NCBI GenBank assembly: GCA_934045905.1
Contig: OW203764.1
Coordinates: 21,695,109-21,759,108, forward strand
Reading direction: 5' to 3'
DNA from: Leuctra nigra
Lineage: Eukaryota > Arthropoda > Insecta > Plecoptera > Leuctridae
DNA length: 64,000 nt
Position 1 is the first letter of the stretch. Each line of letters begins with the position of its first letter. The notes under the pieces were generated by a model that saw only the letters and a list, made by a program, of their open reading frames with translations, had not been told where the DNA came from and searched no databases. Of this stretch, positions 55,283 through 64,000 are shown piece by piece. A program made the position numbers and the translations under genes.

Positions 55283-58200
55283 ATGGAACCTGCATTACGG
55301 GAGTCCGAAGGAGGGAGCAAGTTCGATTCATCGGGTTCGTCTATCGAAGAATTAGGTAAGCATGAATTGTACTCTGTAGTAGGTAGTACCTACAATCTAC
55401 AATCAACAGATTAGAAATGAGAAGACCTAATTCTAAAGTCAATTGTGTATGTACCTAGGTTAGGTAGGTAGGTATACATACCTACACAATTTATACTAGT
55501 ACTACTCTACCTACTACCTAATACTTTGTACTACCTAGGTACCAACCTAATAACAAAGCGCGTTGTGCGTCAATTGGGCTACCAACACTGATTATGATCG
55601 ATAAATTGTTTGAAAAATTACCTAGATTTGAAAATGAAGTCATATTGCTTGAGGATTGCAAGAAAAACATAGGGCCAAATTGAAGAAGTTTTTGAAAATT
55701 TACATGTTTTCAAAAATATATATTTGGGTCTTGTTTCTTTCTAAAATTTTAGGCCATACTTCAGGAGAGCTATTTTGTTTAAAGGCTGGGCAGAAAAAAT
55801 TATTGCCCTAATCATTGTCAATATCTTCCTTCATACTCTGCCTCTAGGTACCTGAATAAAGGATGTCTGATGTGTGTCTAATAAATCTTGTATTTGATTG
55901 CAATATCTGGTAATGATTTAATTTTTTTGTAATATTTGATGAAAGAAGAGAAAAGCAACACTAACGTTTTTTAACAACATAACACATTATTACCTACGTC
56001 TTTTTCTGAGTTTTGACATAGGTACAGCTTAGCATGCTTCCGTCCTATTACCTACCTTACACAATGGACCAATGGTGATGGGAGGAGTCAATGTAGAATA
56101 ATAGTTCTCTTTACTCACACTAGAGCAGCACTGTCCATATAGTGGGATAAAGAGCCAATCAAATCAAACTTCAAAGACAGTTGAAGTTCAAAGTGGATCC
56201 ATTTGCTATTTGATTACTATTGATTACTGTGCTGTCACAGCCTTCTTGACGGTCACGGCCCACATCCTTCTGTCATATGTTTTATTCGTGATGTCACATA
56301 GCAAGATAATGACTAGTGGTCCCACACAATGGATGTTACCAACACCTCCAACTAACCTACCTACCTACGTTTTTTTCTGATAGCATTTCATTAAAATATA
56401 AATTTAAGTTTGTTCATATTATAGAAATATTACTTCCACTAAAAGGGAGCTTGTCCTTGTAGGTACCTCCTTCTGTAATGGTTTTAAATCGCGTCGCAAC
56501 TGCACGGTTACACAACGCCGCCATGTTGACAATTTGTCCAATGAGTTCTTGAATCATGGCAACATGTGTTGCGCTTGCAAGGGAAATTTGCGTTGTGAAA
56601 TTGTGAAATTTGTGTTTCATCCTGCAGTCACTCGCATACCTACCTACCTATTTGCTAAATGATGTAGATAAACAAAACCTTACCTGGCTAGTAGAGCCAG
56701 GCCAGGCTGCCTTAATTTGTGAAGGATTTAATTAAACATTTTTATATTTTCCCATTGTCACAATTACAATGCAATGTGTTCAAGGTACTACTTGAATGGT
56801 ATTTTTTTTTAGGTACAGTCCATATGAATGGAGAGGTTAATGGCCTTGAGGAAGATCCACTGGAGATATCTTCACCTGATTCAAGGCTCAAGTTTAGTGA
56901 TCCTCTTGGTTGCAAAAACATCCAGACCATCGAAGATGTTTCCATTTCGGATGATGAGAGTATAAGTAGTAAAGAGAATGGAAGTGTGAAAGTGCCTAAC
57001 AATGAGCTAGCAAAGAGTGGCGGAACTAAAGTGCCTGCAAGCGTTGTAGATTTAAGCGAGATGGATGTAGATGATGATGATGATGACGGCGGTGATTCCG
57101 ATGGCAGTGTTGCACATATTGATATCAGGGATCCTTTAGATTCGTCTGATGAACATAATAGTGATGAGAAACATTTAGCAGGAGAGTTAAATAATAAGTT
57201 AGAGCCTAATGGAAATGATCACAGTAATAGTATAACAAATTCTGTAAATCATAAAGTGAAAGATAATGGTGATGCAGCGCCTCGAGAAAATGGTGGATCT
57301 CATAGCAGAAGCTCTGATGTAGATGAGGCCAGTAATGATTCTGTTCATTCCGCCAGAGATATTGAAATACTTGACAAAACATTTGAATCCGAGTCAGATG
57401 CGACAAAAGATGATGTCTTACCGGATGCAGCCACGAAGAGTGGGGAGACGACCCCAGCAAAGGTAAAGAAACCAAGGAAAAGTCTACCACCAGCAAACAT
57501 TACCCCTCGGCGAAGTTCAAGAAATTTGTCGAGAGTTCAAAAGAGCTATAGTGAACCAAAGGATGATGCTGATCTTGTGGACCGTGAAGAGGGATCTGAT
57601 GTAGAAGAGATTGCCCTGGTTGATCCCTTGGCTGATTCAAAACCAATCATTGTTAAAGACACTCGAAAGTTGGTGGAGATTGCTGCTGGGGCCCGCTCTA
57701 TGAAAGGTGGCTCCGGCAAAAAAGAACCAACCTTGGTGATAATCGACACCAACTCGATTTTAGCTGGTCGAGGACCGATACCAGTTTCCCATACACCTCA
57801 CCGCCCCAGTCCATTGCCAAGCACATCAAGACCCAATCCAGGTTACACAATACTTCCTGTAGGTTTGCCTGCCCAGGGTATGATTTACCCCAAGGCTCGA
57901 ATTACCCCTTTCCCACCACAAGCTCATCAACGCTCTCATGCTATACCAATTACAATACCAATCCCTATACCGAAGCCTCAGCCACCGCCACCACCACCTC
58001 CACCACCTCCACCTATCTTGCCCACTCTCACAGATGACATGTATGTAGTGGAAGCACCGTCCTTTATTGTTCCATATGTTTATGAAAAGCCCCCACTGAA
58101 GCCACTTAAGGACTATATCAAGAAGCTCAGTATTGAAATTGAAAGGCTAACTAAGCTAGAGGAGGAGGAAGATGAAGAGGAAAGGAGGAAAGAAGAAGAT

Positions 58201-61200
58201 AAGAAAAAGGAAAGCGAAGAGGATCCCAAAGCAGCTGATGTGGAAAATCGTAAGGAGGAAGCAGAATTAGATGAAAAACAGAAAAACAAGAAGACGCTAG
58301 AAGATGAATGTGATGAGACAAAACAAAAAGAGAAGGAGGAAAATGATGAGCAAGACAAGGAAACTGTTTCTTCTGACAAATTGGACAATGAGAAGGGTGA
58401 AAAAGCAACTAAGGCTACAAGTGAAGAGACTAGTGTAAAATCTGTAGAGAAGGGCAAGGATGAGGATGTTGAGGATGAATCTTCTGATGATGATGATGAG
58501 ATTAAAGGTAAAAAGAAATCTTCCGACTCTGAAAAGATTCCAGATGCATCGAAGCCTCTCGATGACTCCGGAGTAAAAAATGACACTGCAGATGGAGAAG
58601 AGGGAAAGGTTGATAGTAAGGATAGCATTAAAGATGGAAAGAGCGAGAAGCCACTGGACAAATTATCAACCACAATAGATGAAGTAGCTACTGATGAAGG
58701 TGCATCTAAGCTTAAAGAAAAGAAGAGCCCAACTTATTTTGATAACCCTTTGGGCAAATTCTTCATGCAAATTGGAACCAATCTGGTAACTGAATTTGTT
58801 CAGACTGATCTCCTTCGACATCAGAGGCGTAAACGAGACCGAGAAGGAAAGATATCTGCTTCAGCTCAATATGCCGTTAATGCATTGATGAGTAACCTTG
58901 AACTTAGCAAGGAGAACAACAAGCCCTTCCATTTACCAATTAAGAAGTGTGAGCACTGTAACTTCAAAACGGAATCAGCACTGGTGATGTCTCACCACTT
59001 AGAGACTCCACACACCCGCAATTACATCTACCGCTGCAGTTTCTGTCCAGTAGAAGTTCGCAACCCTCATGACATTCTCTTCCACATGGAAGCCGAGCAC
59101 AACGTTCGAGGTCGCATGGATCGTGCACCTGCATTCCATCAGTGCCCCAACTGCACATTTGAGGACAATCAGAAGGGCAAACTCACAAGGCATCTCCTGT
59201 CGTGTGCCAAGAAGTATGTTCCAGAGAAGAATCTCGAACCGCCGTCCGATTGGGAACCTCCAGCAAAGATTCCCCGCGTCTCACGCAATCGACCTCAGTC
59301 AATGGGTCTTGGTACAGCTGCGTATCAGGCAATGATCGCAAAGCAAGGAACGCAGCACATGTTGCCGAAGATCATCCCAGCACAAGCGAATTCTTTGGGA
59401 GCAGCGAGACAGCGAGGCAGACCAACGCTGTCTGGTGGTCGCTACCAGACCGAGATGAAGATTATAACTCAAGGTCGAACTCTACCTCAGGCCACGCAAA
59501 TACGACCGGGTGAGTAGAAACCAGGGCATGTGGATGTCCCCATTACTTCCAGAATTTATTCAGGCTGTCATTTTAATAAATTAAATAAATGCATGCTATT
59601 TTTTGTAAATTCATAATAAGTTTCCATATTTTTCTTAGTATACTATGTAATTTTTCGTACATCATCATATTATCCTAGGCAAAAATGATTTGTAGCTTTA
59701 CTGCCTGAAATAAACTTGCGAAAATACATGTAGCAGAGCAGAAGTCAGAAAAAATGTTACATATGAGAATTGCACTTGTTCATGCTTGATGTTTTCCTGT
59801 AGGTGGGATTTGTTGTGGCCATGGCTGACACTTGTGTTCTTTGATTCAGGAATGCTATATCGACCCAGTGGTTCTGGGGCGCAGCCTCAAGTACTCCTCC
59901 CCACGACGTATCAGATCACGGGCAATCAGCTTTACCAGGTGAGCAATAAAATAACACTTTTTTATGGATTTGTCGGTATATTGATTTAAGATGTACCTAT
60001 ATATAATATGCACAGCACAGACAATTTTTATATTAGATCTAACCCAGGTATCTAGGTGCTTTAGGTACCTACGTCCGATCCTAATTTTTCGAATGACTGT
60101 CCTTGTTTTCCTTAATTTGTTTGCAACATATTATTTGTCTATAAACATAGTACCTCTATTTACACATAGTCTATATTAGTATTATTATTATCTTCAAAGT
60201 TGACAAAAGACCTAAATTTATTTCCGTTTTCTAAATTTTGGCAATGGTTCTCAATCGCAGCCTATTCCTGTTATTTCCTGTCCCATCCTTCAGGGGAATC
60301 AAAATGTTACAGAACATGAATTAGACAGCAAGAGGGGTGAGTTTAGCTAAAGAAAAGAACTCGACTGAAAATAATATTTTTCATTATTATTTGAAGTCGT
60401 CCAGTTTTCACTTTTTGTGCAGTTAGTATATAGTTGTATTTTGTAAAACCTCTGTGAAATTCTTTTGTCCTTTGATGCCAGATTGTTCGTCATTCCACTG
60501 CAAACCTTAGGAAGTTATTGCTTTCTACTATGTGTATGAACTGAAGTGGGATGATTTAATTGTACAGATGGCATAATGATAATGTACAGACAGACACCCT
60601 TAAGGGATATGATTAGATTAATCTATCTTGAAAAGACTGCTTTATTATTTAGTATTATTGACTGTCCCTGGTTGGCTTGCAGAGCCTTTGAGACATCTGG
60701 TTCAGTCTCTTTTTGTGTTAGGGTAGTCAGTGTGTAGGAACTAGATTCATCATCTGGAAACGCTTCTGGAAAAGACACAACATTTCCTCCAAGAAGTTTT
60801 GTTGCCAGTTCCGAACTAGAAGAGTCATGACTTGATAGGGTTGTCGTAGTTGAGCTGATGATGAACGGTTGTTCCGGAGGCTTGTGGATAGGGTACGATG
60901 GTAAAGATATGTTTATTTGTCTTCAACTTAAACTGTTTCTCTATGATATGACTGAGCAGGGTTATCTGGAGCCTCTGACAATTAGGTATTATTTAGTATA
61001 CCAATTAAAAAGGAATATGGGCTAGGAATCGGTTTTTAGTTGCGTCGTGACACCTTCAAAACGCATGTTGCCTGGCATGTCCAACAGGATTAATGTTACT
61101 TGAAAATATTCACCACTTGAGGGTGATAATTGAAATGACCCCTTGAAATAAATCCTGGAATAAGTATTGAAGTAGGGTTTGAAAGGAGTGTAATTTGGAG

Positions 61201-61871
61201 GGGCTTGTGTAAATGTGACAGAGGGGAGTGTGCCGTCAAAGAGTGGCATTTTGCATGACATTTGATATACATTGTCCCCATACTAATCAGTTTGCACTCG
61301 TTGATGCGAGGTTTGATGATGAATTCGTGGCTAAACGCTGTATTTTACTCCTTATATTCATTGATAAGAGAAACACATCAGTTAAATAGGAAAATGAGAG
61401 AAGTGCTGTTATAAACACCATTTCCACCTCCGAAACTGTACTAAATGAAATTGAAAATTTTTGTCTTGGTGCTGTCTTTTTATAATTTAGCATTATTCCA
61501 CTTACCTTTCATTGATTGAATGAAACCAAATAAAGTGTTCTTCTAATCAACTGCCACTCAAAGATTTACAAATTACAATTTTTATTAGAAAAATTAGTAA
61601 CTGCACATATTTTTCAATTTCAAGTATTTTTGGGTTGAGAACCATTGCTGTATGGTCGGTAACAAGCTTGCGTCTTGCTCTCGGATTCTCTTGCTGTTGG
61701 TTGGTTAGTGAATGACTGGGTGTGTGCCAGGTGGTTGGAAGCCAAGGTCATATGATGCCGGTGGGGTCGTCCTCTCGTCTGACGATGTTGCCGCAAGGCA
61801 CTTCTGGCGGCCCGTCACCGGTAGCGTTCGTGCCCAACATTGCGTCCGGTGGCAACACCATCCGCATACAG
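55283..61871 (+). CDS. MEP-1-like zinc-finger protein, 3'-partial (4 exons seen)
   Basis: Exons 55283-55355, 56813-59509, 59850-59938, 61731-61871; phases 1, 1, 0 all agree, giving 1,000 codons with no stop yet. In flies MEP-1 works with the remodeller Mi-2 (dMec) in gene repression. The N-terminal 400 residues are acidic and Ser-rich. A proline run lies near residue 415, and a long Lys/Glu-rich region spans about 465-650. Then comes a conserved block with DNPLGKFFMQIGTNLVTEFV and LLRHQRRKRDREG, and three zinc fingers: C737 (CEHC...H...H), C766 (CSFC...H...H) and C802 (CPNC...H...C, a C2HC type). The tail holds Arg/Gly-rich QRGRPTLSGGR. The ATG in exon 1 is chosen because exon 2's own Met lies upstream of a splice acceptor. 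Further exons lie outside the window. Confidence 0.85.
55356..56812. other. MEP-1-like intron 1
   Basis: AT-rich, with aggtaggtaggtatacatac near 55460 and short (tacc)n strings. No element boundaries seen. Confidence 0.45.
59510..59849. other. MEP-1-like intron 2
   Basis: AT-rich intron. Readthrough at the donor would give a stop after two codons. Confidence 0.5.
59939..61730. other. MEP-1-like intron 3
   Basis: No coding sequence that I can support. A possible small exon at about 60294-60336 would shift the frame and is listed as rejected. Confidence 0.45.
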
Positions 61872-62446
61872 GTAACGGCGCAACCACCCCGACTCTTCAA
61901 TTATGAATGATCAATGATAATTAGAACCAGCATTAGTTCACCTCATGACTGGTTAAAACTTGAAAGCCCAATACAGTTGCAGGGCTCCCTGATGTCCTAC
62001 AATTCCTATTATCTTAGATGTGTCGTATAATGAAACTGCCAATTACACATTTTTTTAATGACAATAAATCTCAAACTAAAGTTAAAGTTGCTAAAATTTC
62101 CCAAGTATTTGAATGAAATTTTCCACTTGGTACACTACCTACCTACATATATTTCCAATTCATGAATTCCCACAAAAGATGAATTTATGTTTCTTTGAAA
62201 AAAATAACCACATTATAACCACTCCAACCAAACCTAGCTTGCCCGTCACTATCTTTAATATTGAAGGTTTTTAGTCAGTCCAGGAATTTTTGAAAAATAT
62301 ATACTGGAATTAGGGGTAATTAAGGTAGCATGGACGGAGTAGGGGGTAAAACTGAGTGGCGATCTATCCTGTAGTTTTTTAAATCAAATCCATTGGTGCT
62401 GTATTGTGAGCAGTAGTGGCTCCAACCTAGTAGTACCTATAACTAC
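61872..62446. other. MEP-1-like intron 4, left part
   Basis: AT-rich; nothing recognisable before repeat family A copy 3. Confidence 0.45.
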
Positions 62447-63338
62447 ACTAGGAAAACGCTCTGAGTAACGCGTTGATGAGCGAGCACGGATACCAGCAAC
62501 ACCTCGAACCGAAATTATGTCTATCGAATGTCATTAAAAGCCAATAATTCTTTAGTTTCGTCACATACTTGTATAAAAATCTCCAAAATCTCCAAAAATA
62601 TTGGTGCCAATCCTTGCTAAGTTTTAAGTTGATCGATTAAACCTTTATGATTGAACGGTTCCTTGTTAATTTTCAAAAATCACAGGATCTCGTTCAAAAA
62701 ATATACCTGGGACCACCCATATGATATGATATGTAGTGTGTGTACACAAAATCAGATCAATCTGTTGAACGGTCATTATTAGTTTCATATCGTTTAAAAC
62801 TTTCTGCTCTAACTACCTTGCCTTGAACTGTAGATTCGAAGTCGCCGTGAATTTGACAGCCAACACGCAAAATGTCCCTAAAATGACAAAAACTTTTGAA
62901 AATAACTACAGATTAGAGTGAAAATTGGCAAAAATACCTTAAATGTTGGTACCAATGACCATGCGAAGTTTTTAGTTGGTCGGTCAATCGGTTCCAGTTT
63001 AAATTTCAAAAATCACAGGAAAAATGGTTTCAAATTTGAACCAATTGGAGGATTTGGCTGAATTTTTTTTTGATTGGGTACAATGTTGGTTGCAATGACC
63101 TTGCTAAATTTCAAATTGATCGAACCAACCAATCGAAAGATAATTTTTATAAAATTTGAACCAATCACAGGATCCCGTTCAGAAAAGATCCCAGGGATCG
63201 CATAGATTACGTTAGTATGTGTACAAAATTTCAGATCGATTGGTTGTGCGGTTTGACCTGGGCAGTGCAGGCAAAAAAAAAAAAACACACAGAGAAAGTG
63301 CCATAAGAGTACCGTGGTGACGCTCGCTCAATTATTTT
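62447..63338 (+). mobile_element. Repeat family A, copy 3 (shortest)
   Basis: Starts ctaggaaaacgctctgagta and tgatgagcgagcac; ends agtaccgtggtgacgctcgc. It has the same internal modules as copy 1, with a short unexpanded 3' stretch (gtgccataagagtaccgtgg). Confidence 0.75.
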
Positions 63339-63424
63339 ATGCTCCTTTGTGCAATTTTTTTGTATCCTCCTACTCCAGCAGAACAATTTTAATTTTACTT
63401 CCTGCTTATGCTGTTAAGTATCGG

Positions 63425-64000
63425 CAGAGCCAGTTGATTGTGGTGATAAAAAAAGCCAAAATTTGTTTTCAACATTCTGAAAGTGGTGAATTGGTGTTAT
63501 ATGTTAATTTTTGCGATTGGTGGTGAAATGGAAAAAAAAAGATTTTTGTAAGAATAAGTGTGAAATATGACGCGCGAGCGAGCCGCAATACTCCCAATCC
63601 CCTCTCACTAGCGAGACTCGGCGCGTGCGCATGCGCACCCCTGTTCAAGGTCATGTAGATGCTTCATTCCATGCTCAGCAGCCAACCAGCTGGCACCCCC
63701 ATACACTCTTTGGCTGGCATTGACAGCTGGCTTACGAAGAAAACAGTGTGATTCTTTCTATTTCGTGGTACTTTTGACACAGATCGAGGAAATTTTCGTA
63801 AAATATATACTCGGAATCGGAAAATGTTGCAAAACACGTAGGTTTGGGACAAAATCGCGAGAATTTGTCAATATCGCGTCAAAACACAAATTTCGCGAAA
63901 ATTCGCGAGAAAAAGATACATATATTTGGAATCAGGAGTGTATGAAACGTAAAGATATGACAAAAAATTCATGTTTCTAAACATTTTTCGTTTATCGTGG
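63425..64000. mobile_element. hAT-like element, copy 2, runs off the window
   Basis: Starts CAGAGCCAGTTG and matches the element at 2784-4207 in inverted orientation as far as the window end. It lacks the nested 0.8-kb insertion: the empty site reads agtgtatgg in reverse complement near 63698-63708. Confidence 0.85.

Noticed and set aside
56719..56812. Start of the MEP-1-like ORF at MKDLIKHFYIF
   Set aside because: This stretch is intron: it includes the polypyrimidine tract and acceptor before 56813. The upstream exon at 55283 joins in phase.
58113..58673. 186-codon Ser-rich minus-strand frame
   Set aside because: It is the antisense reading of the Lys/Glu-rich part of the MEP-1-like gene.
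60294..60336. Possible extra MEP-1-like exon (GNQNVTEHELDSKR)
   Set aside because: Splice sites look fair, but 43 nt would shift the frame of the next exon, which fits the model without it.

Overview
This is eukaryotic nuclear DNA. The genes have spliced introns with GT-AG borders, the intergenic and intronic DNA is AT-rich, and transposons are dense. All five genes are animal genes. Short strings such as 'aggtacctacc' are common throughout, and there is a tRNA-derived SINE with an arthropod-like body. I infer an arthropod, probably an insect and perhaps a hemipteran; the hemipteran part is a weak guess from composition.

Layout: (1) 630-6000 (+), 5-hydroxyisourate hydrolase in three exons (117 aa). 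(2) 8852-24851 (+), a tamalin/CYTIP-type PDZ scaffold in ten exons (688 aa); its fifth intron holds a nearly intact LINE on the opposite strand. (3) 26313-30026 (-), CAND1, a single uninterrupted coding exon with one 5' UTR intron. (4) 30645-51733 (+), the small KIAA1143 homologue in three exons (141 aa), head-to-head with CAND1; its second intron is 18.4 kb and is almost entirely a transposon graveyard. (5) From 55283 (+), a MEP-1-like zinc-finger protein whose 3' end lies beyond the window; four exons are seen, giving 1,000 codons. Exon phases match at every junction I propose, which is the main support for the gene models.

The genes do not form a pathway. They are unrelated housekeeping or signalling genes: urate breakdown, receptor/GEF scaffolding, cullin ligase exchange, an uncharacterised nuclear protein and a chromatin repressor.

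The mobile DNA is the most striking content. At least eight short non-autonomous elements have recognisable terminal inverted repeats and 8-bp target duplications (hAT-like), mostly with unrelated interiors, and several are nested. There are also foldback/MITE families, a TA-flanked element sitting inside a hAT copy with the empty site preserved in a second copy, a three-copy family whose 3' end has grown into a 25-bp satellite in one copy, and a LINE with a SAP-domain ORF1 whose ORF2 endonuclease begins upstream of any ATG. I found no rRNA, tRNA gene, CRISPR array or complete DNA transposase. No exon model was checked against transcripts.
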